Shown: positions 14,484-22,926, counted from the stretch's first letter. The stretch is 28,517 nt of DNA from CAZEGV01 sp964511645 (GCA_964511645.1 CAZEGV010000034.1:1-28517), one strand, 5' to 3'. Made by a program: numbers and translations. Notes: generated from the sequence alone by a model not told the origin.

Positions 14484-15749
14484 ATGAGAAAAACATTACT
14501 ATATATATTATTGTTACAGTTAGATTTAGTGGGGTTGGCACAGGTAAAAGACTCAAGCTGGGTTAAGGCCAAAGCTATTGAAAAGCCATGGGATAATTTA
14601 AGCTTGAAAACTTATGGTGTAGTTAATTATTATAATTTTGATTGGGAAACAGATCCTGATAAGCGTAATGCAGTAGATCTAGAACGAATAAACATGTATA
14701 TGAAATATAGGTTTAGTGATAAGGTAAGCCTTAAAACTGAGTTTGAATTTGAGCATGGAGGTACTGGAGTCACAATGGAGTTTGATAAATTTGAAGAGTT
14801 TGGTGAGTTTGAAGAAGAGGTAGAAAATGGTGGAGAGGTGCTTTTAGAACAGCTTAATATTGTGTTTGATGTAAAGCCGTGGTTAAAGATAAGAGCTGGT
14901 AGATTAAAGTTATACTTAGGTGTAGCATCAAAGTTGGATGAAACACCAGATTATTTTACGGGATACCGCTCTATTATGGAGAACACGTTATTACCATTGG
15001 GGTGGTACGAAATAGGTACGGAGATTTCTGGAGATTTAGGACAAAAAAAGAAATGGAGCTATAAAGCATATTTAGTAAACGGTCTATCAAGTGCAAATTT
15101 TTCTTCGGCCAATTGGGTTAAAAGAGGACATCAAAAACGATTTGAAATGGCAAATGCTGAAAATTTAGCTATAGCAGGTCGGTTCGATTATAATTTACTT
15201 AATAAAGGTTGGTTAGGGATATCGGGATATTATGGTAATACAACTGGTAATAGACCAAAAAATGACATGAGGGGGATAGATGCATACGTATCTATGTTTG
15301 ACGTTCATGCAAATGTAAATGCAGGGCCAGTTAAGTTTAGAGCGATGATTCTTTATGGACAACTACAAAATGCTGACAAGGTTTCGAAAGCCAATAGAAG
15401 TTTATCAAATAACTTAGGTGTAAAAAGAACACCTGTTGCATCAGAGACTTTAGGCTATTATGCTGAAATAGGTTATGATGTGTTATCACTTACAAAAGTG
15501 GGGGATAAAAAAATGTTTGTTTTTGCTAGATATGATTTTTATGACACCATGTTTGGAGTCCATAAAGATTTTTTTAAAAACCCTAGATGGGAAAGAAAGG
15601 CAATCACGGTAGGTGTCAACTACTTACCTGCACTAAGGGTAGTTATTAAAGCTCATTATGCAGTTCAGACTTTAGGATTTAAGAAAGAGAATACAGAAAA
15701 GACCTTTTTATTAGGTATAGGGTATAGTTTTAAGACTAATAATTATTAA
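14484..15749 (+). CDS. Outer-membrane beta-barrel porin-like protein
   Basis: 421 aa from ATG 14484; the longer frame begins with a TTG at 14454 and would bury the signal peptide MRKTLLYILLLQLDLVGLAQ. A GGAGGA touches the ATG. The mature part is rich in alternating-hydrophobic strands with aromatic girdles (YGVVNYYNFDWE, LKIRAGRLKLYLG, FVFARYDFYDTMFG) and ends in FLLGIGYSFKTNNY. It looks like phosphate-selective-porin-type barrels (OprO/P fold) found beside imelysin genes. The substrate is unknown; the neighbours suggest uptake or sensing connected with iron. It is the first gene of the operon and has the palindrome-promoter module upstream. Confidence 0.8.
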   Translation: MRKTLLYILLLQLDLVGLAQVKDSSWVKAKAIEKPWDNLSLKTYGVVNYYNFDWETDPDKRNAVDLERINMYMKYRFSDKVSLKTEFEFEHGGTGVTMEFDKFEEFGEFEEEVENGGEVLLEQLNIVFDVKPWLKIRAGRLKLYLGVASKLDETPDYFTGYRSIMENTLLPLGWYEIGTEISGDLGQKKKWSYKAYLVNGLSSANFSSANWVKRGHQKRFEMANAENLAIAGRFDYNLLNKGWLGISGYYGNTTGNRPKNDMRGIDAYVSMFDVHANVNAGPVKFRAMILYGQLQNADKVSKANRSLSNNLGVKRTPVASETLGYYAEIGYDVLSLTKVGDKKMFVFARYDFYDTMFGVHKDFFKNPRWERKAITVGVNYLPALRVVIKAHYAVQTLGFKKENTEKTFLLGIGYSFKTNNY

Positions 15750-15791
15750 TCAATCAATTAACTATAATTATAACAAATAAATAATCATACA

Positions 15792-16871
15792 ATGAAAAAG
15801 CAATCAATTTTATCAAAATCAATGGCTGTAGCACTAATGTTAACAGCATTCTCATCATGTAAAAAAGATGATGAAGAAACACCAGCAAAGGATAGTAAAA
15901 CATCAGCTTCTTACTCTACTCATTTGTCTAATATAGGTACAAATGTAATAATCGCGACCTATTCAGATTTATCTAGTAATGCTACTACTTTACATCATAA
16001 AGCGGTAGCATTAAAAAACAATGCTACTACTACGACCTTGACTGCGGCTCAAGATGCGTGGAGAGCTACCCGTGTACCTTGGGAAAAATCTGAAGGTTTT
16101 TTGTTTGGACCAGTCGATTCAGATGGGATTGATCCTGCGATTGATAGTTGGCCAGTGAATGTGGTTGACTTAGACAATGCTTTGACTACTAGTAATTTGA
16201 CTGAAGACTATGTTGCGGCATTAGGTGGTACTCTAAAAGGTTTTCATACTATAGAATACTTACTTTGGGGAGCAAGTGGGACTAAGACCGCAGGAGATTT
16301 AACTACCAAAGAGATCGAATACTTAGTTGCGGCGACTAAAAATTTAGAGAGTAGAACTAGTGAGCTTTCGGATGCTTGGTTACCCTCTGAAGGAAATTTC
16401 GTTAAAAACTTATTAAAAGCAGGTAAGTCGGGTAGTATTTTTATTACTCAGAAATCAGCCCTACAAGAGCTTGTAGAGGGTATGGCAGGTATTGCAGATG
16501 AAGTGGGTTCAGGAAAAATAAATGACCCGTTTTCTGATAATGACTTAGCCTTAGAAGAGTCCCAGTTTAGCCACAATTCTAAAGCGGATTTCGCTAATAA
16601 TATCAGAAGTATTTCTAACGTGTATAATGGTAGTTATAACGGTGCTACTGGTTTAGGGATTTACGATATAGTAAAGACTAAGAACACTGTTTTGGCTGAT
16701 AGGTTAAAAACTGAAATTAATGATGCGATAATGGCTATTAATAATATCCCCGGTACATTTAGTGAGGCGGTTACTAACCAGTCAAGTTTGGTTACTACTG
16801 CTAAAGATAAAGTTTTAATCATCAAAACTACATTAGAGGGGGATGTTCTAAAGGTTATTAACAATCTTTGA
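15792..16871 (+). CDS. Imelysin-family (peptidase M75/IrpA-like) lipoprotein
   Basis: 359-aa lipoprotein: the signal peptide ends in the lipobox FSSC with Cys23, followed by KKDDEET. The imelysin signature GxHxxE is present as GFHTIEYLLWG (150-160, His152, Glu155). A second conserved region reads DAWRATRVPWEKSEGFLFGPV. Imelysins are iron-regulated surface or periplasmic proteins with a proposed iron-binding role; protease activity is doubtful for most. It lies 42 bp downstream of the porin and upstream of a DUF1111 gene, a pairing known in iron-uptake loci. Confidence 0.93.
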   Translation: MKKQSILSKSMAVALMLTAFSSCKKDDEETPAKDSKTSASYSTHLSNIGTNVIIATYSDLSSNATTLHHKAVALKNNATTTTLTAAQDAWRATRVPWEKSEGFLFGPVDSDGIDPAIDSWPVNVVDLDNALTTSNLTEDYVAALGGTLKGFHTIEYLLWGASGTKTAGDLTTKEIEYLVAATKNLESRTSELSDAWLPSEGNFVKNLLKAGKSGSIFITQKSALQELVEGMAGIADEVGSGKINDPFSDNDLALEESQFSHNSKADFANNIRSISNVYNGSYNGATGLGIYDIVKTKNTVLADRLKTEINDAIMAINNIPGTFSEAVTNQSSLVTTAKDKVLIIKTTLEGDVLKVINNL

Positions 16872-17130
16872 TAGAGGGTGATATTTATGTGAGAGTGAAT
16901 AGCTTATAACTAGCTGACTCTTGTTAGTTAGTTAGTTAGTTAGTTGTTTTTCTAAAAGTATTATGAGCCATAAAAATGGTGAAATAGGAATGACACTTAA
17001 TTATTGGGTTGGTACTCAAAACCAGAGTGCTCGCAATTTTTTACACAGTATTTATATATCTTTTTGTCGTTTGCTTATTGGTATATAAACATGAAGATAA
17101 AAGGTTGGATTTATAAAAGATAAGATAGGT
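16872..17130 (+). other. Intergenic region between imelysin and DUF1111 genes
   Basis: 259 bp without a convincing gene. It contains a GTTA tandem repeat (16923-16946). A short frame from ATG 16963 to 17088 (41 codons, MSHKNGEIGMTLNYW...) has no ribosome-binding site or recognisable family, so I do not call it. I see no palindromic operator or clear promoter pair here, so the DUF1111 gene may be read from the porin promoter. Confidence 0.4.
16923..16946. repeat. Tetranucleotide microsatellite (GTTA)5-GTTG
   Basis: Five perfect GTTA units followed by GTTG, 185 bp upstream of the DUF1111 start. Such tracts can change length by slippage; there is no direct sign here that it lies in a promoter spacer. 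Confidence 0.8.
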
Positions 17131-18510
17131 ATGAAAAGAAAATATGTTTTTTTGTTAGCAGTAGTGTTTATTTTAAATTCGTGTAAGAAAGAGAAAGAGC
17201 TTGAAATAGATAAACAAGAAAATCCAAGAAAACTTTCTGGAGGGGCTACAACTATTGATCAACCTAATAGTTTTGCTTTTTCTTCTCCAGCACCTAATTT
17301 GTCAGGGCTAAATTTAGACCAACACCTTGCGGGAGATGCTGCTTTTGAGCAAGTATTTGTCACACCTCCTGTCGTTGTTAATCAAGGGTTAGGTCCTATA
17401 TTTAATAATAATTCATGTATTGCTTGTCACCCTAAGGATGGTAGAGCACCCCACCCTAATAACTTGAACGGTTTTACAGGGTTGTTTATTAGGGCGAGTA
17501 TACTTGGTACGGGGGTTCATGGCGGGCCAAACCCTGTGCCAGGGTTTGGAGGACAAATTCAACAAAATGCAGTACTTGGTACGCAAGCAGAAGCAGAGTT
17601 CTCCGTTTCGTACTCTTTTACAACTGTTACGATGGACGATGGAGAAACTGTCATACTTCGTAAACCAGTTTATTACTTAACGAGTACTTATGTTCCACTA
17701 CCAGCACAAACGATGTTGTCCCCTAGGGTCGGTCCCCCAGTTTTTGGTTTAGGACTACTAGAAGCAATTCCAGAAGCAAATATTGTAGCTTTATCTGATA
17801 TCAATGATGATAATAGGGACGGTATTTCGGGCAAACCTAATTATGTTTGGAATGAACAGACGAATTGCTTAGAGTTAGGGAGATTTGGTTGGAAAGGGAT
17901 CAATCCTACTGTTTTACAACAATGTGCAGGTGCTTATAATGACGATATGGGAGTTACAAATCCTTATTTTCCTGTAGAATCTTCTTTTGGGCAGAGCAAT
18001 TTTACAGATAATTTGTTAAATGATCCAGAGTTATCTTAAGAGGATCTTGATGATGTTACATTTTATTGCAGGACTTTGGCCGTTCCTGCATCTAGAGATA
18101 TAGATGATGCTGAGGTAATGAGGGGAGAAAAAATATTTAATGAGATAAATTGTACGGGGTGTCATACTGCTAAGCATATTACAGGAGTATTTCAAGGAAT
18201 TACTGAAATTTCAAACCAAGTAATTTATCCTTTTACTGATGGATTATTACATGATATGGGATTTGGATTAGCAGATGATAGACCTTCTTTTGATGCCAAT
18301 GGGCAAGAATGGAAAACAAGACCTTTGTGGGGGATTGGTTTAACTGAAGTAGTGGGGGGACATACTCATTTTTTACATGACGGAAGAGCTAGAGATTTAA
18401 CAGAAGCCATTTTGTGGCATGGGGGAGAGGCCTCCAAGGTTATAAGCAAATTTAAATCATTAAATAAGCTAGATAGAGGTGTCCTGATTAAGTTTTTAGA
18501 ATCTTTATGA
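17131..18510 (+). pseudogene. Di-haem oxidoreductase-like lipoprotein (DUF1111/COG3488), split by an in-frame stop
   Basis: Signal peptide with lipobox LNSC (Cys18) followed by KKEKE. The first c-type haem motif is CIACH (96-100, context NNNSCIACHPKDGRAP). The segments PVFGLGLLEAIPEANI and DDNRDGISGKPNYVW are typical of COG3488. A single TAA at 18037-18039 (codon 303) interrupts the frame, but the same frame continues without a shift: EDLDDVTFYCRTLAVPASRDID, then the second haem motif CTGCH (341-345) and FLHDGRARDLTEAILWHGGEA. Total length without the stop is 459 aa, normal for the family. The apparent second start at 18076 is a TTG inside conserved sequence and not real. The truncated product would keep only one haem, so the gene is probably inactive unless the stop is a sequencing error or read through. 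Confidence 0.88.
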
Positions 18511-18566
18511 GATAAATTTTAAATTAAGGTGTATAGTGTAAAATCGCTACGAAACTCTCTCAATAG

Positions 18567-18618
18567 TTTTAAACCCTATTCATATAGTAAAATTGCTAGA
18601 TGAATAAGGGTATAAAAT
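18567..18618 (+). terminator. Imperfect hairpin after the DUF1111 gene
   Basis: TTTTAAACCCTATTCAT (18567-18583) can pair with ATGAATAAGGGTATAAAA (18600-18617) with one bulge and one mismatch, around a 16-nt loop, 57 bp past the stop. The T run on the 3' side is weak (ATTTT). It probably separates the two operons. Confidence 0.4.
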
Positions 18619-18723
18619 TTTAAGTGTAAATGATGAAATGAGTCAAGATAGATTTATTAAAGCAGATTTTTTTTAGAGGCTATTTAAAATAGGGGCTTTG
18701 AGTTGTTAAATAAGTATACAGTC

Positions 18724-18739
18724 TACCGCATATGTGGTA
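18724..18739. promoter_or_regulatory. Palindromic operator, copy 2, upstream of the haem operon
   Basis: TACCGCATATGTGGTA, heptamers TACCGCA and inverse TGTGGTA separated by TA. It is followed, as at copy 1, by TCAAAA and a half-site TACCACC at 18758-18764, then a run identical to copy 1 through the -33 region. Confidence 0.65.
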
Positions 18740-18773
18740 GGTTCTTTCTTTTCAAAATACCACCTTTTAGCGA

Positions 18774-18804
18774 TTGAACTTTATTAAAATAATTTGTTCC
18801 TTTG
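18774..18804 (+). promoter_or_regulatory. Bacteroidota-type promoter of the haem operon
   Basis: TTG at 18774-18776 and TTCCTTTG at 18797-18804 with a 20-bp spacer, the same boxes and spacing as at 14407-14437. The leader then contains ATAATTAGTCTTAATAAAAA, which resembles the leader of the response regulator gene. Confidence 0.65.
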
Positions 18805-18845
18805 TAACTCTATTTATAATTAGTCTTAATAAAAAGAACGTTAAA

Positions 18846-20111
18846 ATGAAAAAAATATTACTATTACTTACAACAGGTATTACGCTAGGGGGAGTAAATG
18901 CTCAAACTGTAGATACTGTATCTATTGGTGCTGGATATGCCAATGAAAATTATTATACATTAAATGATGGAAATGAAGTTTCTATTGACAGAAGCGATTG
19001 GGATTTGGCTTTTTCTGCTAGCGGACTTGGTTTTGCAAGTTCTTCTGTTCGCATCAATGGTGCTACAGGTACAGAATTATATAAGTTTAATAATGATATA
19101 AGTACTTGGTCAACTATAGATACTACAGGATTTGATTGGGAAAAGAATCAATTACTAGATTCAGATACATCGTGGACGGTTGGATCTTTTGAAAATACAG
19201 CACTAGCAAGTGGGTTTGACTTAGGTTGGGGTACATACAGTGTGATTACACATATCGTTACAGGAGATCGTGTTTTTATTTTAAAATTAGCTGATGATAC
19301 GTATAAAAAGTTAATTATTGTAAGGCTTCAAAGTGGGGCATATACATTTAAATACGCAGGTTTAGATGGTTCTAACGAAAAAACTATTGTATTATCTAAG
19401 TCAGACTATCAAGGTAAAAATTTTGGGTATTATTCTATCCAAGATAGTACTAAGTTAGATAGAGAGCCTCTGTCATCTTCTTGGGATTTGTTATTTACTA
19501 AATATATAGGGATGATTAAAACCCGTAGCGGTGATTTTGTTCCTTATGGTGTGACAGGCGTATTGGCAAACTCAAATATAAAAGTAGCTCAAGCTAATGA
19601 TGTGACAGACGTGGATGAAATGTTGGCAAGTAGTCAAGATTTTGGATTTAATATTAGTACAATTGGCTCTGATTGGAAAAATTTTAGTTTTGCAACCTTT
19701 TCATATGTCGTTGAAGATAGTCTAGTTTATTTCGTAGAGACCTCTAATCAAGATATATATAAAATAATTTTCACAGGATTTGGCGGAAACTCTAACGGGG
19801 ATTTTGTTTTTACTAAACAGTTGGTAGCAACAGTTGCTGGTATAGAAGAAGGTGTGTCAAATAGTGAAATTCTTAATGTGTACCCTAATCCTGCATCAGA
19901 GGTTATCAACCTAACGTTTACTGCCTCTAATGAGACCACAGTGTCTATTCATAATGTTGCAGGAGAAGAGGTGTTAAAAGAGGGACTGGGCGTTGTTGAG
20001 TCAGGCTTAAATCAATCACAGATTGATGTAAGCAGGTTGACTCAAGGTGTTTATTTCTTAACCCTTACTTCAGCTAATAGTAAAGTCACTCAAAAAATAG
20101 TAATTCAATAG
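18846..20111 (+). CDS. HmuY-like haem-binding protein with T9SS sorting domain
   Basis: 421 aa from ATG 18846; the frame opens earlier at a TTG (18774) that overlaps the promoter. A signal peptide, MKKILLLLTTGITLGGVNAQ, has no lipobox. Residues 21-330 form an HmuY-type beta-rich module: DWDLAFSASGLG near 51, SWDLLFTKYIG near 212 and GSDWKNFSFA near 274. Residues 343-421 are a type A T9SS C-terminal domain (LNVYPNPASEVINLTF, then SRLTQGVYFLTL and TQKIVIQ). It is therefore exported by T9SS to the surface or medium, where it probably binds haem like the HmuY/HusA haemophores. Haem ligands cannot be assigned. It is the first gene of the operon and pairs with the lipoprotein HmuY-like gene at 26331. 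Confidence 0.85.
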   Translation: MKKILLLLTTGITLGGVNAQTVDTVSIGAGYANENYYTLNDGNEVSIDRSDWDLAFSASGLGFASSSVRINGATGTELYKFNNDISTWSTIDTTGFDWEKNQLLDSDTSWTVGSFENTALASGFDLGWGTYSVITHIVTGDRVFILKLADDTYKKLIIVRLQSGAYTFKYAGLDGSNEKTIVLSKSDYQGKNFGYYSIQDSTKLDREPLSSSWDLLFTKYIGMIKTRSGDFVPYGVTGVLANSNIKVAQANDVTDVDEMLASSQDFGFNISTIGSDWKNFSFATFSYVVEDSLVYFVETSNQDIYKIIFTGFGGNSNGDFVFTKQLVATVAGIEEGVSNSEILNVYPNPASEVINLTFTASNETTVSIHNVAGEEVLKEGLGVVESGLNQSQIDVSRLTQGVYFLTLTSANSKVTQKIVIQ

Positions 20112-20140
20112 TGATTAAGTGTATAGTTTGACGACTACTT

Positions 20141-20170
20141 CCCTGTTAACTCTTTTTTGAGAAGACAGGG
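20141..20170 (+). terminator. Hairpin between the secreted HmuY-like gene and the CxxCH gene
   Basis: CCCTGT (20141-20146) pairs with ACAGGG (20165-20170), with an inner CTC/GAG pair around TTTTTT, followed by ATTTTAAATTTTT. It could partially terminate transcription and so set a higher level for the first gene, or shield its mRNA 3' end. Confidence 0.55.
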
Positions 20171-20200
20171 ATTTTAAATTTTTAAAAAAAAGTATTGAAA

Positions 20201-20626
20201 ATGAAGATGAGTTTTTTTTCCAAAGTGATATTGTTAGGGATGTTTGTGATTTCTATTATTTCCTTATCAAGTTTTTCATCTGGATCTCCAGGCGGGAGAA
20301 CAGCCTCGCCAGGTGATGTGATTACTTGTACACAATGTCATTTTGGGTCTTCATTAAACTCAGGAAATGCAGTTGTATCAATTACCTCTGGTTTAGATGA
20401 TAAAACTAGAGTTATCGTCTTCCCTAATCCTTGTATAGATGAAATCCATATTTCGTCGGACTATACTATTGATAAAGTGTTTTTATTAAATAGTTCAGGA
20501 GAATTACTAATGAAATATCCTCAAAATACTCAATCGTTAAATTTAACTCAGTTTACATCAGGAGTTTATTTTATAAAAATTTTCTCAAATAGTAAATCAA
20601 TAATTCAAAAAATCATATTAGACTAA
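20201..20626 (+). CDS. Small T9SS-secreted protein with a CxxCH haem motif
   Basis: 141 aa. Signal peptide with core VILLGMFVISIISLSSF, then a Gly-rich GSPGGRTASPGDVITCTQCHFG segment with one c-type haem motif CTQCH (43-47), then a T9SS C-terminal domain (VIVFPNPCIDEIHISS ... LTQFTSGVYFIKIF ... IIQKIILD). The PGGRT-SPGD-CTQCH pattern occurs in other Bacteroidota exported proteins. I infer a surface or secreted mini-cytochrome, possibly for electron transfer to or reduction of extracellular haem or iron. The start is ATG 20201 (the frame extends to a TTG at 20195). It ends 4 bp before the chelatase gene. Confidence 0.8.
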   Translation: MKMSFFSKVILLGMFVISIISLSSFSSGSPGGRTASPGDVITCTQCHFGSSLNSGNAVVSITSGLDDKTRVIVFPNPCIDEIHISSDYTIDKVFLLNSSGELLMKYPQNTQSLNLTQFTSGVYFIKIFSNSKSIIQKIILD

Positions 20627-20630
20627 AAAA

Positions 20631-21533
20631 ATGAAAAAGGTAATTAATTCAATATTTATATTGACAGTATTTGTAATGTTTTCTTGTGGGTCAAAGGCAC
20701 CAGAAAAGAAAAGAGAAGTAGGAAGAAAAAAAATAGGAGTGTTGTTGGTGAGTCATGGCTCTGTAGCTAAGTCGTGGAGAGAAATGTTACTTAATATAGA
20801 AGAGCATGTTAAAGATTCTCTTTTAGCTAATCCCAATATCACTAAAGTGACTTCGGCTTTTATGGAGTATACAGAGCCGTCAATTGCAACTAGAATGAAA
20901 GAGTTTGATGAAGAAGGTTATGATGAGGTAATCGTTATTCCTATTTTCTTAACAGTAAGCTCTCATTATAGCCATGACATACCTGTAATATTAGGCGTGA
21001 GTGCAGACCCTAAAGCCAAAGAGTATATGATTGGAAAAGAGAAAATAGAAGTGTATAAAGCCAAAGCACGAGTAAGTATTGCCCCACCTTTAGATTATTC
21101 TACAATACTAAAAAAGAATGTAGAAAGAAGAGTGAAAGCACTAAGTAAAGATGCTGACAGTGAAGCTGTACTATTGGTGGCGTATGGAGACAAACAGTAT
21201 AACCAACAATGGGAAGAAATGGTAGATGAGATAGGTAAGTTTTTGAAAATTAAAACAGGACATGAGAGTATCGCTTACTCTTGGTGCGGGCATTTGGTAG
21301 GATACTCTCCAGAGCCAACGGTCAAAGGAATAGAGCAATTGTTAGAGTTGGAAGATAATGTGATTGTAATCCCTGTTTTGGTTGGAAATGATTCTTATTT
21401 CCAAAAAGGTATTATTCAAAAAGCGGTAGATATGGTTTCTGGGAATGTTTTATACAAACAAGATGCTATTTTGCCAGACGATAACCTAAACAAGTGGGTG
21501 ATAGATATTGCTAATAAAATAGCAAATGAATAA
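20631..21533 (+). CDS. Lipoprotein CbiX/CbiK-type tetrapyrrole chelatase
   Basis: 300 aa. The signal peptide ends in the lipobox VMFSC (Cys19), placing the enzyme outside the cytoplasm. The body is a tandem chelatase fold of the sirohydrochlorin/cobalt chelatase family. The first half has VLLVSHGSVAKSW (His42) and the metal-site segment VSSHYSHDIPVILG (His112, His115). The second half, from about 175, has VLLVAYGDKQYNQQW where the catalytic His is replaced, as in two-domain CbiX proteins with one active site. Cytoplasmic relatives insert Co, Fe or Ni into tetrapyrroles. A periplasmic lipid-anchored member inside a haem-uptake operon more probably works in reverse, removing iron from haem; this is inference. 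It overlaps the next gene by 8 bp, indicating coupling. Confidence 0.85.
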   Translation: MKKVINSIFILTVFVMFSCGSKAPEKKREVGRKKIGVLLVSHGSVAKSWREMLLNIEEHVKDSLLANPNITKVTSAFMEYTEPSIATRMKEFDEEGYDEVIVIPIFLTVSSHYSHDIPVILGVSADPKAKEYMIGKEKIEVYKAKARVSIAPPLDYSTILKKNVERRVKALSKDADSEAVLLVAYGDKQYNQQWEEMVDEIGKFLKIKTGHESIAYSWCGHLVGYSPEPTVKGIEQLLELEDNVIVIPVLVGNDSYFQKGIIQKAVDMVSGNVLYKQDAILPDDNLNKWVIDIANKIANE

Positions 21534-22926
21534 GGTACTATCTTTCATAGTGAGTGGTGAACAAAAGAAGGTTATTGCGACGTTAGTTGTCGCAGTAGTT
21601 TTTCTTTATTTTTGGATAAATGGACCTTTGTTAAAGGTTTTAGAAGCAGTAAGCTTAGAGTCTATTGAGACTAAATACTCGATACCTGTTATGATAGGAG
21701 AGGATGGGATTGACAATAAAAAACGTTCAAAGTCATTTAATACTATACGTTTTGAGGAAGAGGAGTCTTTTGGATATGGTTTGTTGTCGGTAAAAAAAAC
21801 ACAGGATAACAATTGGGGTTTTATTGCAGATGAAAAACATAATCCAGCCTTATCAAAAGAGTTGGAAATAAAAGTTTTTGATCATGCTAAGGAATTTTCT
21901 AAACAAGAAGAAAAAGTAGAGATACACTCTTCTATGGATATGTATTATTCTACTATTTCTGGGAAAGAAAATTCTATTTACCTAGAAAGTACTGATGTCA
22001 TTAAAAACATAAGAGGTTATGCAGGTGAGGTCAATATAGGTGTTTTTATTGGAGAGGATGGTTACCTTAAAAGAGTTGAACACATCTCATCTAAGGAAAC
22101 ACAAAGCTATTTGTTAGACATTAAAAATGCAGGATTTTATGAGCAATTTCATGGGGTTTCTATTATCAAAGGGGAGCAAGAAATTGATGCGGTTTCGGGT
22201 GCTACATTAACCTCTGAAGCTATTGCTAAAACGGTGTCTCAATTAATAGCGGAAGGAACCCCTTATCCAGTTTCTAATTATTCAGAAATTGACGAAGTGA
22301 TTTTTTTTAGTTTATCAGCAAGCCTGAATTATGTTTGGATAGTTCATATTATAGTTATCTTTTTAATGTTTGTTTTTGCGATGCAACATTGGATAAAAAA
22401 ATCAAAAAAAACCATTCTTGCACTAACTTTATTATCCGTAGTTTATATTGGCTTCTTTTTGAATAATTCATTTACCTATATTTCGTTTATTCACCCATTT
22501 GTTGGGACATCCGTTTCTTCATTAGTCGGTTTGTATTCGTTATTTATACTATTAGGGGCTATTTGGGGTAAAAATATTTATTGTAAATATGTTTGTCCTT
22601 TTGGTAATATTCAGCGCTTACTTATTCGAGTTAACCCACTAGAGTCTACAAGAAGATTTTTTATTTCCAATAAGTGGATTAAACGGATTAGAGCAAGCAT
22701 AGCGATAGTGCTACTTACAGGAGTGTTACTAGGCTTAAGAAGTTGGAGTAATTTCGAACTGTTTCCAGATTTATTTGGTCTGAGCGTGTTCGGTGTTTGG
22801 TTTTTAGTATCCCTTATTACTGTTTTAGTTACGATGGTTTACCCGATGATTTGGTGTAGGTTATTATGCCCAACTGGTGCCTTATTAGAAGGGCTTTCAG
22901 ATTTAATTAATTATAAAAGAAAATGA
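21526..22926 (+). CDS. Membrane FMN-binding / [4Fe-4S] electron-transfer protein (NosR/RnfG-NapH-like)
   Basis: 466 aa. An N-terminal TM (about 17-33) leads to a periplasmic FMN-binding domain with the covalent flavinylation motif DAVSGATLT (221-229, the Thr of GAT as acceptor). Five hydrophobic segments follow (about 264-288, 297-313, 328-347, 389-404, 420-442). Two cysteine motifs of NapH/NosR type, CKYVCPFGN (353-361) and WCRLLCPTG (443-451), face the cytoplasm in known relatives. Only two Cys per motif are visible instead of four (CxxxCP), as in NosR-type membrane cores. It should pass electrons from the quinol pool or cytoplasm to a periplasmic acceptor. Position right after the chelatase suggests it supplies electrons for haem reduction or dechelation. 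No flavin transferase (ApbE) is in the window. Confidence 0.85.
   Translation: MNKVLSFIVSGEQKKVIATLVVAVVFLYFWINGPLLKVLEAVSLESIETKYSIPVMIGEDGIDNKKRSKSFNTIRFEEEESFGYGLLSVKKTQDNNWGFIADEKHNPALSKELEIKVFDHAKEFSKQEEKVEIHSSMDMYYSTISGKENSIYLESTDVIKNIRGYAGEVNIGVFIGEDGYLKRVEHISSKETQSYLLDIKNAGFYEQFHGVSIIKGEQEIDAVSGATLTSEAIAKTVSQLIAEGTPYPVSNYSEIDEVIFFSLSASLNYVWIVHIIVIFLMFVFAMQHWIKKSKKTILALTLLSVVYIGFFLNNSFTYISFIHPFVGTSVSSLVGLYSLFILLGAIWGKNIYCKYVCPFGNIQRLLIRVNPLESTRRFFISNKWIKRIRASIAIVLLTGVLLGLRSWSNFELFPDLFGLSVFGVWFLVSLITVLVTMVYPMIWCRLLCPTGALLEGLSDLINYKRK

Noticed and set aside
16963..17088. 41-codon frame between imelysin and DUF1111
   Set aside because: No ribosome-binding site, family resemblance or conserved feature visible.
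18037..18039. Programmed recoding at the TAA
   Set aside because: UAA is not used for selenocysteine or pyrrolysine, and no slippery or stem-loop signal is apparent; mutation or error is simpler.
18076..18510. Separate cytochrome-like gene starting at 18076
   Set aside because: The start is a TTG within the conserved DUF1111 sequence, and the frame is the same as that of the upstream part; it is the second half of one gene after a nonsense codon.
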